A stretch of 64,000 nucleotides of DNA, from assembly GCF_000001735.4 (NCBI RefSeq), contig NC_003074.8, forward strand, positions 13,020,101-13,084,100, given 5' to 3'. Below the pieces are notes generated by a model that was given only the letters and a program-made list of their open reading frames with translations, ran no database searches and was not told where the DNA came from. The DNA comes from Arabidopsis thaliana (Eukaryota; Streptophyta; Magnoliopsida; Brassicales; Brassicaceae). A program made the translations under genes and the position numbers. Numbering within the stretch: the stretch's first letter is position 1; every line of letters begins with the position of its first letter. Below, one piece after another: positions 1-11,541 of the stretch.

Positions 1-558
1 ACTAAATCATTTATAACCCTAATGAGAAACCCTAACCCTAAGAAGAAGACTACTCAGACATGATCAAAGAAACACAAATCATAGTCTGAATAAGAAATCA
101 ATGATGAAAATAACAAGAGAAAAGAGTAAGAAAGATCCAAAGGGAGTTTCCACAGGGTTTTGCTCCCAAAGTACAAAAGAGATAGAAAATAGGCTCTCCA
201 AGCTTAGGTCTAAACAATGACCTAAAAACTATATAAATGTCTTAAAAACGTACTGGGCCTTAACTAAACATAGGAGAAAGTTCTGGGCCGAACTTGGAAA
301 TCTTCAAAACATCAATAAGTTGCGTCTCAAAATTGCCATCACGTATTGGTGTCGCTCGACACCTACGTGCATTTTCGTCTCCGGATTGCTTCTGCAGCTT
401 AAGTTGTCTGTTGATCTCCAGAATGCTCATAATCTCCAAATGCATCCCAAACATGTAAATATCTGAAAAGGACTAGAAAAGACTCTAGAAATAACAATTA
501 GACTCTAAAACCTATACCTAAAACATAGTTAAAACGGTAAAAATAGGGATATATCACA
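1..558 (-). repeat. 3' LTR of Athila-like retrotransposon, cut by window edge
   Basis: On the minus strand an LTR begins at 558 with TGATATATCCC and runs to the window edge. The same sequence recurs in plus orientation at 2204-4478 (for example the stretch around 'gtctgagtag...ttagggttagggtttctca' at 3822-3868) and in part at 63683-63893. A purine-rich stretch just upstream on the minus strand (559-575) fits a polypurine tract. The LTR carries one imperfect copy of the palindrome GGTGTCGATCGACACC near 348. Its other end lies outside the window. Confidence 0.8.
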
Positions 559-916
559 TCTCCTATAGACTCCATCAGATCAATGTTTATAGAGGTAAGG
601 TTCATCCCAATCGTATCGCCTAATCTCGGGCATAAATCTCAGCATACCATGGGCAATCCTTCTCAACTGCAGTGGCAGCACAGTTCTCTGTCGGTAACTA
701 GCTCTTAGTCTGATCAGGAAGGTGTTGATTGACACCCTAAGTGGTGTCAGTCGACACCATCGAGCAATGTCTATTTTCATTCCTTTCTGCAAAGTGAGAG
801 TCGATCAACATAGATGCAGTGTCGATCGACACTGTAGCTCGATTCTCCAACTCAACAATTTCGCAATCGTCTTCCTCAACATTATCACTCGCATCACACA
901 TCACTTCGAAGGGTAA
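559..916 (-). pseudogene. Athila pol remnant: RNase H start fused to integrase fragment
   Basis: The minus strand reads CDASD, the RNase H start of Athila pol, just below the RT. It then jumps to sequence ending in RRYDWDEPYLYKH, a pattern typical of the integrase N-terminal region in Athila. Most of RNase H and the integrase catalytic core are therefore missing, probably through internal deletion. Three to four copies of the tgtcgatcgacac palindrome occur here (about 727, 746, 790 and 821). No intact frame remains. Confidence 0.65.
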
Positions 917-2203
917 CTCCTAGTCTGGTGGTTGAACTATCAGTGCGCTGATCAACGCCTGTTTGATTTGGTGGAAAGCATCATGACACTCTTCTGTAAA
1001 GTCAAACTTGATTTCCTTGTAGAGTAGAGGTATCAATGGTCTAGCGAGTTTGCAAAAATCCTTGATGAATTTTCTGTAGAAACCATCATGACCAAGGAAA
1101 CTCCTCACTGCTTTGACGTTAACAGGCGCCTAAACGCTTGTCATAACCTTGATCTTAGCCCTGTCAACCTCGATATCATGTTCCGAGATCCTTTGACCAA
1201 GAACTATTCCATCCTGCACCATAAAGTGACATTTTTCCCAATTCAAAACTAGATGTTTCTCCTCCCACCTTGCCAATACCTTGTAGAGTTTCTCTAAAGA
1301 AAACCTCAAATGACGATCCATAAACTGAAAAATCATCCATTCGTCTGTGAAAATAGACATCATACGTCTCTGTAAGGTTGCATTAGCTTTTCAAAGACCG
1401 TAAGGCATCCTTTGATAAGCAAATGTACCATATGGGCAAGTGAATGTACTTATGGTTTGCTAACCTTTCCAACATCTGATCAATAAACGGTAAGGGGAAA
1501 TGGTCCTTTCTGGTTGCAGCATTCAACTTCTTGTAGTCAATGCACATTTGATGACCTATGATTGTCCGTGTAGCAATCAGCTCATCCTCTTCGTTCTTGA
1601 CCATTGTAACTCCTCCTTTCTTAGGATCTACATGAACTGGACTAACCTAACTGGTATATGAAATCAGATAGATGATCCCTGCTTCCAACAGCTTCATGAT
1701 CTCTTTCTTAACAACATCTTCCAAAGTCAGATGGAATCTTCTCTGATGCTCAATTAAAGACTTAGACTCATCCTCAAGGTGGATCCTATGCATGCATATG
1801 TCTGGAGAGATACATGTAATATCATCAAGAGAATAGCTAAGAGCTTTGCGATACTTGCGCAGCCTACATAGCAATAAGGTGAGCTTTGCTTGACTTAGAG
1901 AAGCATTAACAATAACATGGTAAGAAGAATTTTCACCAAGAAACGCGTACCTTAGCCTTGCAGGAAGTGGTTTCAACTCAATTTTGGAGCTTTCTCTGGA
2001 TCCCAATCAGTGTTAGTTGTCAGTTTTGGAGTTATAGATCGAAGATTTTCTTGGACCATTAGTTCCATCACATGTTCGGTTTCATCCTGCATCTTAGCAT
2101 ACTTAAAAGCTTCACTGTCCAAATTCGCGATATCTTCTATTAACGAAACCAAAGCCCGCTCAAGTGGATCATCTATCTCCATCTCTGAAATACTCTCTGA
2201 AGC
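917..2203 (-). pseudogene. Athila-type reverse transcriptase, degraded
   Basis: Successive minus-strand frames give the gypsy RT blocks in order. They are the entry region (LKPLPARLRYAFLG, near 1960), KKEIMKLLEAGIIY (near 1690), the palm block CIDYKKLNAATRKDHFPLPF (near 1530), and the thumb block with EKHLVLNWEKCHFMV and GIVLGQRISEHDIEVDRAKI (near 1230), followed by FLGHDGFYRKFIKDF. The catalytic YMDD-type box is decayed to something like FTDE. The frame changes at least three times. The sequence continues from the protease fragment at 4484-5110; the two are separated only by the solo LTR insertion. Confidence 0.85.
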
Positions 2204-2290
2204 TTATATAACCCTATTTTTTTTACTGTTTTTGACTATGTTTTAGATATAGGTTTTTGAGTCTTTTTGTTATTTTTGTAGTCTTTTTAG

Positions 2291-3357
2291 TAGGCTTGGG
2301 CATTTGGTGAAAATCGAACAAAACGAACCGAACAAACCGATATTTTTGGTTTTCGGTTTGAGTTTGGTTGTGAGCTGTGAACCGATCGGTAATATTTGAA
2401 ATGGATTTCGGTTTTCGGGTCGGTTCGGTTCGGCACCCATATCCCAACGGTTTCTTCGGTTCCCTTCTAATCATCACCATAACCCCTTTGAAGATCTTGT
2501 CTGCAACTACGATAGCAGACACCTGGATGATGGAGANNNNNNNNNNNNNNNNNNNNNNNNNNNNNNNNNNNNNNNNNNNNNNNNNNNNNNNNNNNNNNNN
2601 NNNNNNNNNNNNNNNNNNNNNNNNNNNNNNNNNNNNGAATCTCATTGGAGATGTTAGACATGGTGACGATAAATTTTTTAATTAAAACGCTAGGGTTGTT
2701 GCATTTGATGTTTGTGCTAATATGGACTTGTTTGATAAAAACATATGTGTTTGAAAATTATTTGGGCCTGACATACTAATTATCCACGGCCCACAAAATC
2801 AAAACCTTATTCCTATCATTATTCATCTCATCATCTTCTCCATTGTTGGTTTCTCACTTTCCTTCCATCTCATCCAATAATATTTCTATTTCTCTAGATT
2901 TTATCAAATCAAATCTTGAGGCTTGGTTTCTTGTCAAGTAGAGAGAAAGGGTGGATCATTAGATTTTTCTTGAGGCTTGGTTTCTTGTCAAGTAGCTTTT
3001 TGTAGTAATTATCATCTCATCTTTCTACTTTTGATGTCTCTATTTTCAATCTCACCTCCAATCCTCCACCTTTGTTTCTTCGGTTTCCAATTGGTTTAGC
3101 TTGGCCTTTTTTCTGGATTCTTAGGTTAGATATTACCCATGGAAGAGGCTGATTTTGAAGAGAAAGATACTTTCTTAATCGAATAAACCGACAAAAACTC
3201 TATTTCGGTCTATTCCCGAATTCGTTTAAAACCCAATATCAAAACCAAACTGAACCGAACCGAATTTTTGTTCAGTTCAATTCGGCAGAATTTGAGATAA
3301 CCGAAGAAACCGGAAAACCGAACCAATTAAACCGACTAAACCGAATGCCCAGGCCTA
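2291..3357. mobile_element. Non-autonomous hAT-like element nested in the solo LTR
   Basis: The element begins TAGGCTTGGGCATTTGGT and ends with the inverted form of TAGGCCTGGGCATTCGGT, terminal inverted repeats of about 18 bp. It is flanked by ctttttag (2283-2290) and ctttttaa (3358-3365), a 7/8 match to an 8-bp duplication, which is the size hAT transposases make. Both subterminal regions are rich in the short motif ggttcggtt/aaccgaacc. No transposase frame is visible, but 100 N at 2537-2636 hide part of the interior. The hAT assignment rests on termini and duplication length only. Confidence 0.7.
2537..2636. other. Assembly gap of exactly 100 N
   Basis: There are one hundred undetermined bases inside the hAT-like element. 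A round 100 usually marks a gap of unknown length, so the true element length cannot be read. Confidence 0.99.
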
Positions 3358-4483
3358 CTTTTTAAAGTCTTTTCAGGTATTCTATGGAGAGGGACAACAA
3401 TGGAGATGAGAAGACATTTTGGAGCAAAAGACGAGGAAAAGAAGCTAAAGGACAAATTCACTTTCAGATCCAGTCGAGAGTGTCGATCGACACACTCTTG
3501 GTGTCGATCGACACACCAGTTGCGGCTCCGAGAAGTTCATCACGCTTTTAAGTTTGAAGAATTGGTAATTTGCCCAGAAGACTTACCTATTTTCATTAAT
3601 AATCCCTGCATGTACGTTTTTAGGTGGTATATATAGTTTTAAAGGTCATTGTTTAGACCTATCAGGCTTTTTATCAAGTTTCCCTGCAACCAAGCTATTC
3701 ATCCCCTGTTTTCAGAGATTTATTCAGAGATTTTCAATAACAGTGAAGAGATCTTTTCTAATTCTTTTCTTTAATGATTTGTTTATGCTTTCTCACTCAA
3801 TCATGTTGTTTGTTTCAATTGCCATGTCTGAGTAGTATGCTTGTTAGGGTTAGGGTTTCTCACTAGGGATTCATATCATTTAGTAGATTTCCCCTTTCTA
3901 GGTTAACTGTAAGATTCTTCATCTTTAGTTGCTCTTAATGCTAGTTCTACAGTAATTAATTACAACGTTATTCCAGATAATAGATATACCCTCCATAGGT
4001 ATTGCTATAATAACTATTATTTGATGAGACTGATTTATAGGTGTGTAATAAGAATTGGCCTATCTATTAAGGTGAACTTATCGAAATCGTTTAGCATGCA
4101 TGTTTAGGAATAAGATTTCCCGAAATGCCACCATGAATTTTAGATCTAAGCATTGTGAGTTTTACGAAACGCCACGGTTATTATGATATTAGAGTTTGAG
4201 TTTAAGAACGGTTCGAAAACAGTCTAGCTATCACTAGATCTACTAATCATAAGTTTCCTGAGAATATCCTAAACATGACATTTTATTATCTTGATTTACA
4301 ACCAACAAATCTGCACTTTGCTTACTTTGTTTTCTTTTTAGTTTTCTCATACTCATCTAGCTTAATCTTGACACTTACCTCATTGTGTTAACAAAAGAAC
4401 TCTACGGAATTCGATCCTTAAATACTGCAATTGATCTCTTATTTGAGAGAGTAGTCTTAGGGTAATTGACTCATATAAGAAGC

Positions 4484-5110
4484 CAATGGAGTGAAAGAGT
4501 CTATCAGGAATGTTCTATTTTCTATAATCGGCTTTTTGACCAACTTGTTCATATCGAACTGTAGAGTAAGATCACCAACATTCAGCCCTATCCTTCCCTT
4601 CCAAACGTCTATAATAGCTCTAGCCGTGGGCAAGAAAGGTCTTCCAAGGATTAATGGATCCTTAGGTTCTTTCTCATAAGACAAGATCACAAAATCTGTG
4701 AGAATCATGCTAGTCCCAATCATCACATGAACAATAATGATAAGGATACCGTCTGGAATGCGGGTTGAACGATCTACTAGTACAAGAGTGATATAAGTAG
4801 GCACAAGATTGGAATACCCGAGACTCATTGCTATAGAACGAGGCATACGAATTACGCTAGAACCAAGATCGCATAGAGCTCTTGGGAAGGTAGGTCTAGT
4901 AATAGTTACGCTTAGCGTAAAGGTTCCAGGGTCTGCTAGCTTCCTTGAGATTCATTCCTGAATGATATTGCTGTCTTGCTCTGAGATCATCATAATGCTG
5001 CACTCACTCTTTAAATTCTTGGTAACCATTGTCTTGACATACTTTCGTATCGTAGGGGAGATCTGATTGGGTTCAACAAAAGGCATCTCAATAATCAGTT
5101 TGTCAATCAT
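4484..5110 (-). pseudogene. Athila aspartic protease and preceding linker, degraded
   Basis: The minus-strand frame from 4846 reads protease-domain sequence: MPRSIAMSLGYSNLVPTYI, then LVLVDRSTRIPDGIL, then KDPLILGRPFLPTARAIID and GRIGLNVGDLTLQF. This is the retroviral-type aspartyl protease fold as found in Athila polyproteins. The catalytic Asp block lies just upstream, near 4860-4880 (CDLGSS-like), followed further upstream by a linker (TMVTKNLKSECSIMM) that also contains stops. The RT follows once the solo LTR is removed. Not functional. Confidence 0.75.
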
Positions 5111-6410
5111 AGCCTTACACCTGAGATCATCTAAAGCTTGTCTCGCCTTCTTGGGGTGCTTTGGAAAAGAAATCCTCCAATTTGCTGACTTTGCTTCAGT
5201 TGAGATTTGAACATTGTCTTAACGAACTTGGTGTCGATCGACATGGGGTTGGTGTCAATCGACACTATCGAGAATTGGCTCCTCCTTTTCCGTGAGATTG
5301 TCGATTCCATTCGACAAAGGTAAAACAGTTTCTTCAAGAACAATTGGTGTTGATCGACACCCTGATGTATCGATCGACACTAAGGTTTTTTTTGCAACTG
5401 GAGATGGTTTAGCTTTTGCTGAACATTCTCTCTAAAGGAGTGGGTTGAGTTGCTTTTCACTGCGTAGCGTGACCGCATTGACGGATTTTGTGGTAGAGGA
5501 AGACTCACAGAGTTTCTGAACGTCACTTTGTAGTTCAAAAAGATCGATTTTGATCTGTCTGAGTAATTCCTCTAACATTGCTTCTGTTGTACTCTTACCA
5601 ACAGGTGGTAGGTGGGGTTGGATGGAAGAAGTGACAGCTGGAGAAGGAATGTGTGTAGACCCATTATCCTATGTGCTAACGGTTGAAGCTTCAACCAATT
5701 TTCTTTGTCTACTGTATATGCTCTTTGTTGTGAGACTTGTGACGACATCGTTGATTAGGATAAGTTCTTCGCTGGTGGATCTTGTCATGAAGTTACATGA
5801 ACTCGCATCGTCTAATTACATTTGATACGGCTCATCTATTCCTCGGAAAAAATATTGATGAGTTAGCTTTCCTGGAAACCATGGTGTGGATAGTCCCTCT
5901 AATAGGATTTGAATCTTAGCCACGCTGCTTTTAGGGATTCTCCCGGAGCCTGAGTGATAGAAAAAATCTTCAATCGTAGTGCTTCAGTCACAGATTCATC
6001 GAAGAAGTGATTCATGAATGTGTTCTTTGTGTCTGTCCAATATGTCAATGAACCCGCTTCGAGAGGTCGCAGTCATGATGTTCCTCTTCCCGTTATAGAG
6101 AGGGGGAAGAGTTTGCAAAGAAAATAATCAGCTGCTACACCATTTGCTTTGATTGAGGACACTAAGTCTTCGAAGACTTCCAGATGATCGAGTGGTGATT
6201 CATCAGGAGCACCTCGAAACTTTCCTCGTGAAACAAGATCATAGTAGGCAGGGTGAATAGCAAAGTCTTCTCTTTCGGTAGCTTAATTGCTGATCGATTA
6301 GAGTAGAAGAGATCAACTTTGTTGAAGACACTAAATGTAACCGATTTGTTCCGCAAATGGTGTCGATCGACATTGTCGTAGAATTCTGCCATAGAGTCGT
6401 GAATCAAAAG
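5111..6410 (-). pseudogene. Athila gag and gag-protease linker, degraded
   Basis: On the minus strand, from about 6400 to 5800, broken frames give gag capsid sequence: an 'HLEVFEDLVSSIKANGV' block, 'ADYFLCKLFPLSITG', 'AWLRF', then 'GFPGKLTHQYFFRGID'. This order is typical of the Retrotrans_gag domain of Athila. From 5800 to 5111 a low-complexity linker carries repeated VSIDT-like residues encoded by the palindrome tgtcgatcgacac (about 5230, 5255, 5346 and 5366, plus 6360 near the gag start). Several stops and shifts rule out a working protein. Confidence 0.75.
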
Positions 6411-6513
6411 TAGATATGCACCTTCAATGACTTAATACACACAAAAAGGACTAGAAAGACCCTAAACACTATCCTGAAACTATGTTAGAAATCAGTAAAA
6501 ACCATGATATATC
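6411..6513 (-). repeat. Truncated 5' LTR start of the Athila element
   Basis: On the minus strand, TGATATATCATGG... at 6513 matches the first ~100 bases of the family LTR at 558. After about 95 bp the sequence passes directly into gag-like coding sequence. The rest of the 5' LTR, the primer-binding site and the leader are missing, consistent with an internal deletion. Confidence 0.6.
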
Positions 6514-8611
6514 AAAGAGGTTTGAAAATCGCGGTAATCTACAGACCACATTAAACAAAAACTCTGAATATAATTTACATACCACATCAAACAAAAGTTG
6601 CATTAGAACATCCGCTCAATAGTCCTACGTCTTTCTCATCCTTGTCCATCCGCTTTGAACCTACAGAAACTCCGAATTCACGTCAATGTACTCTAATACA
6701 TTCATTAAAAGTTTGGCATGAGCTTTCTCATTAGGAGGTGTCATTCAGGGTACACGGTGCTTGGTTTTTGGTGGTGGAGTTTAAAGTGTTTATGGTTACC
6801 GTATAGTCTTGAATGCAGTATATGTTGCAAATCACTTCTTCTTATAAACACCTCCTTTCTCCTTTACTTATTTTTTTCTTTAGGTTCCCTCAAACTCAGA
6901 TTTTTCTGTGGGGATCTCTGTGAATGACTCCATCTCTCCTCTAGGTGATCAATGTCTTTCCTTGGACTTATCATATGCCATTGGACTCTCAATTGTAACT
7001 ATTTCCTTTCTTTTTCTTTCTTTTATTCCCTTTTTTTATTTTATTTTTTTAAATGAAAGGGGAAACAGAACTTCTAACCATTGAGTCTAGTGGGTGTACC
7101 TTTTCTGAATTGGTTCCCAAGGAAGAATAAGCTCTAGAACACATATTCACAATCTCTTCTTTGTTTCATCTTCCGTCTTCATGGCAAAAAATTGTGTCGT
7201 TCCTTTCCCTACAATGTTTTTGCACATAACTGCCAAATGAAGAAAGAAAAAGAGAATGCATGATGTCTGAAAAGAAGATAGGGTTTAGGGGTAGGAACCA
7301 CTAAAAGTGAGTGGTCATTCAAGATCAGTAGAGAGTGTTAAAAAGGCATGAGAAGTCCTGAATGTATATGCTCGTTTCCCTGATCTAACACCTCTTCTTG
7401 AGAAAGAATTAAGATCATGTTAATCGTCCAGTATAAGATAGAATTGAAGTCAAAACCAACTGAAATTTTCACGGGTTTAAACTTCATGGGGACGATCAGG
7501 ATGTAGTGTTCAAGATTGGCTGTTTTTTGCAACTCTGTAAGTGTTCCTTAAGAAAACAACTATCAACAGATAATGGTCAATAATCATCTTATAACAAGGT
7601 CATAGTTCCGTACTAGTATTGACTCACTAAAACATTTACTCGATAAAAAAAAATATATAAAATTTATGCTTTGTTAGAACATATTGATGTAAATATTGGA
7701 AACAAAATCTCAAGTCAACAAAATAGAGAATATCATTAGTAGTAACATATTAATTATATAGTTGGGTTGATATTGGCCAATATCCCATCTATAACATGAA
7801 CTCATTTCCTTGAGTAGTTTAGGATTTTAAATTTAGCACCCTATACAATCTCGTCTATTTTAGGTTTAGATTACCCAAGTATTTAAGGATTTAACCTCAT
7901 TTAGACTAGCAAAGCAGTCATGAAACTTTATTTAATTAAGAACTATAGTACTTATCATGAGGTTATATGTAAGATTTTTGTCACTAATTCTACTTTTGTA
8001 ATACGCGGTAGATATACTAATTGGTTTTTTGATTCATAAATTCCTTAAATGCTAATGCTTTCTCAAAATTTTCTCTCTTAATTTTTTAGATCAATAGCGT
8101 GTGTTAATGTCAAATTGGAAAAACATTGACAAATTTCTTTATGTGGCAGATGTAAATGAACATCCTGTTGAGTTTAGAATTTCGTGATTTTTAGCTATAA
8201 AATTCCAATTAAAATTAAATTACTATGAAGTATAGTTTGATTTATTAAAGTATTATACAATGTGGATCATTTTGATTAGGTCATTGATAATTGTTTAATT
8301 AAATACTCGATTTTGATCCGCACGTACGTGGGGAGTTTTATATTTTAAGAAATGTATTGGAATACTGTTTTAGTGATGTATATTGTAGTGTATAAATTAT
8401 AATGTACATACAAAAGTGTATAGTGTTATTTATAACACAATAGCTAATATTGTGAACCGCACATTATGCGGGTTATAAGTATGATCATATAGTTTTGATA
8501 AAAGTTTGTATTAAGATTGTTTTTTTTTGTTAGTGAATTATATAATAGTATATATCATAAACTTATCAGTTATCATAATCTTTAAGAATAAGATGTGTGG
8601 AAGGTAATGTA
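6514..8611. other. Intergenic, AT-rich; no gene recognised
   Basis: About 2.1 kb without a supportable gene. Open frames at 6718-6927 and 7338-7532 are short, lack recognisable domains and lie in low-complexity DNA. Two GC-rich short palindromes (ccgcacgtacgtgggg near 8318 and ccgcacattatgcgg at 8458-8472) recall hairpins of Arabidopsis non-autonomous elements, but no element boundary can be drawn. Confidence 0.6.
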
Positions 8612-10375
8612 AAAGTAATGAAAAGTGGACCCTCCATGTAGATGGTGCGTCCTCACAGCTCGAATCCGGCGTCGGCATACGCATCACCTCCCCAATGGGA
8701 GAGATCCTAGAGCATTCTTTTCGTCTGGCATTCAAAGCATCAAATAATGAAGCCAAATACAAGGCACTCATAGCCGGTCTTTGTTTACCAAAAAGCCTTG
8801 ATGTTTGTAAATTTCAGGCTTACTGCGATTCACAACTCGTCGCTAGTCAGTACAATGGCGAATACGACGTCAAAAATGAACTGATGGACGCCTACATATA
8901 AATCGTTCAGGGGCTTGCCAAGACCTTCAATTTCTTCGCACTTAGCAAAATTCATAGAAGCGCGAACGCTCCAGCCAATGCTCTAGCTACGCTTGCTTCA
9001 ACATCCAATCCGGACCTCCGGCGAGTCATACCAGTCGAATGCATAGAAAAATCAAGTATTCCGAGGCGGATTATAATCTGTAAGATAGCCGAGTCAAAAG
9101 AAGAAGAGCCCCCTAAAGGGTCAACAAGTAATTCTGACGATTGGCGACAAGAATTCATAGACTACATCGCCGATGGCGTAGTCCCTAAGGAGAAGTGGGA
9201 GGCACGACGCCTTAAAACAAAAGCTGCCAAGTATACGATGATCAAGGAAAATCTTTTCCGTTGGACTACTTCATACGTGTTATTAAGGTGCCTAAGTAAA
9301 GTTGAGGCTAAGCTGGTCATGCGAGAAACACATGGTGCATGTGGGAATCAATCAGGAGGACGAAGCCTTGCTACCAAAATTATGAAACATGGCCAGTATT
9401 GGCCTACAATAATCACGAATTGTATTCGTTTTGTAGACAAGTGGGAGCCTTAACAGAGGCAAATCTCGATTATTCACACCCCAATTGAAGTTCTAACTAC
9501 GTCCACGGCACCGTATCCATTCAAGCGCTGGGCAATGGATATCGTAGGCCCCTTACCATTGTTCAAAGGCAAGCGATTCATACTTATATTATGGACTATT
9601 TTACTAATTGGGTGGATGCCGAGGCATATAACAAAATCCAAGACGAGACGTTCAACGATTCGTATGGAAGAACATCATCTACCGCCATGGTCTTCCTTAC
9701 GAAATTATTATGGATAATGGTTTACAATTTATTTTTCTGCAGTTTGAAGAATTTTGTGCCCGATGGCGAATACGCCTCAACAAGCCAACCCCGCGTTACC
9801 CTGCGTGTAACGGACATGTAGAGGCGACCAACAAAACTATACTAGACGAGCTTAAAAAAGGGCTCGAATCTAAGAAGGGAGCTTGGGCAGTAGAAGTTGA
9901 TGAAGTCCTTTGTAGTCACTGCACAACTCCTCGACGAGCATCCGGTGAAACATATTTCTCCCTTACTTATGGGATCGAGGCCATGGCACCCGCAGAGGTG
10001 AGCGTCGGTAGTCTCCGAAGATCAATGTTCATCAACAAGCCAAACCTCAACGACCATATGCTTGTGGATAGCCTCGATGATGCTGAAGAACATCGCAACG
10101 GTGTCCTCCTCCAGATTCAGAACTACCAACAAGCTGCCGCTCGACATTATAACACAAAGGTAAAACCTCGATTTTTCATAGTCGGCGACCTAGTGTTCCG
10201 CAAAGTATATGAAAATATTGTCGAATTCAATGCTGGGAAGCCGGGAGCTAAGTGGGAAGGTCCATATCTCGTCGCCAGGATCGTTCGGAGTGGCGTTTAT
10301 GAAATAATGACTATGTCCTGTGAAAAAGTCCCCCAATCCTGGAACGCACACAAACTCAAGAAGTATCATTCTTGA
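8612..10375 (+). pseudogene. Tat-lineage Ty3/gypsy RNase H and integrase, frameshifted
   Basis: The plus strand carries the 3' half of a gypsy pol gene. RNase H lies at about 8612-9060 (LHVDGASS-type start near 8635, then ASNNEAKYKALIAGLCL and CDSQLVASQYNGEYDVKNEL). The integrase zinc region is at 9100-9453, where the CxxC pair is lost (KWEP followed by a stop). The integrase core is at 9520-9900 (AMDIVGPLP, MDNGLQF, and the Glu in GHVEATNKTILDELKKG), so the DDE residues are still visible. A C-terminal domain runs to 10375 (RKVYENIVEFNAGKPGAKWE). The plant-type 'VDGASS...GIRITSPMGEILEHSFRL' RNase H and gene order fit the Tat/Retand clade. At least four frame changes and two stops make it non-functional; gag, protease and RT are absent. 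Confidence 0.9.
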
Positions 10376-11322
10376 AAGAAAAAAGACTCCACCATCCTTT
10401 GTACATCTGCTTCAATTCTATACCAAAAAAAATATAATAAAAAAGCCGCTATGTAAATTTGAAAGGGAGGTACGTAGGCAACCTGTTTACAGACGCAAAT
10501 GTCTTTGTAGATACAAAAAAAAAAAAAAAAAAAAGGAAGGGTCGTTAGTAAATATTTTTTTACCTTCTTCCAAAACCAAAGAATAACAACGTACGCTTCG
10601 TAGAACAAAATCGCCAAAACATACAAGCCAGGCACATATATCATTCTCGGATGATTCTCGCACTGCTTTAAAATGATTGATGAAAACATTTAGCTGACCT
10701 AAGTTCGCATAAACATCAAGTCATTAGCACTAAGGGTAAGCTGGGCACCAGATGACATAATCATCAACCGCACCAAAGAGAGTCCAGCCGAACTTTGAAA
10801 AATGGATAAACATCGGGCTCTGGTGTACTGCATTTTAGCGTCACCCGCAATAAGGTTTGTTAGGAGATGTCCAACGACCCAACCACATGATCATTTAAAA
10901 GAAGACACCAAAAAGCCATAGAATAACTTCTTCATTTCATAATTTTTTGCAAAGCCCGGCAAGCGGAAACAAGAGAAGGGAGAAAAATAAAAACAGCAAC
11001 GAGTACAACACTTAAGAAAAAAAGAAAAGCATACGCATAACAAAAGGAAAGATACAGAAAAAAAAAAAAAAAAAACTATGGCCTCCCAGACGGGCCAGAT
11101 CCAGCGCCTCCTCGAAACCTAACTCAACAATACTCCCGTAGAAACACCTACATATGATTCAGTCGACTAATTCCATAGCACTCCCAATATTGAGGGTCGA
11201 CCTCCAGCCTCCTCATTTTGAGCTCTATTTCTTGCATCATTCGAACGAGTTCGGCATGGCGACGGCAATACGCCTAGTGTTGTGTCTCCAACTGTGGAAA
11301 AAACAAAAGAAATCATGGATCG
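10376..11322. other. 3' untranslated region of the Tat-type element
   Basis: Downstream of integrase there is non-coding sequence with two poly(A) runs (10517-10536 and about 11058-11075) and a purine-rich 'gaaagggaggtacgtaggcaacc' segment at 10460-10482. This fits the long 3' region found in Tat elements. No LTR pair is detectable in the window, so the element end cannot be fixed. Confidence 0.4.
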
Positions 11323-11541
11323 TCAAAATAAGGCCAAAGGATAATTTACCACAGAAATAAATAAACTCACCGTACGAAACCAAAAACGGAGTCGACTAGC
11401 ATCCTCCGGGCGAAGAGTACTAAGTAAGTCACCCGGAAACTGAACGCTCCCAAGCACAAAGTCACGACCCACCGAAACAAAAGTCGGAGAAGCAGCGGCT
11501 GCGGAGGGCCTCTTCCAAGGATACAGAGGTTCCCCAACCAA
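11323..11541 (-). pseudogene. Antisense ORF remnant downstream of Tat pol
   Basis: A 72-residue minus-strand frame, rich in Pro, Ala, Ser and Arg (for example PWKRPSAAAASPTFVSVG), has base composition more GC-rich than its surroundings. Tat-clade elements often carry an antisense ORF between pol and the 3' LTR, and position and orientation fit. I do not recognise a domain, so this is a positional inference. Confidence 0.35.

Larger units (their letters stand above)
2199..4483 (+). mobile_element. Solo LTR of Athila-like family inserted in Athila pol, with 5-bp TSD
   Basis: A plus-oriented LTR runs from 2204 (ttatataaccc, decayed from tgatatatccc) to 4478 (...tcatataa, decayed from ...atatca). 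It is flanked by the perfect 5-bp duplication gaagc at 2199-2203 and 4479-4483. Deleting the LTR and one duplicate restores the minus-strand reading frame between the protease block (ending near 4484) and the RT block (starting near 2198), which shows insertion into an existing element. A hAT-like element is nested inside. LTR sequence resumes at 3366 and includes two copies of the tgtcgatcgacac palindrome (3481-3518). No internal gag-pol belongs to it, so it is a solo LTR. Confidence 0.85.

Noticed and set aside
29..42. Telomere-like aaccctaaccctaa near the window start
   Set aside because: Only two units, and the same string is part of the Athila-family LTR (also at 3845-3860 in the opposite strand); not a telomere or interstitial telomeric array.
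8310..8475. Helitron 3' end suggested by the ccgcacattatgcgg hairpin
   Set aside because: No CTRR terminus follows the hairpin and no TC start was found; left as a note in the intergenic entry.
10366..10689. 107-codon minus frame after Tat integrase
   Set aside because: It runs through the poly(A) tract (Phe run) and shows no domain; not a gene.
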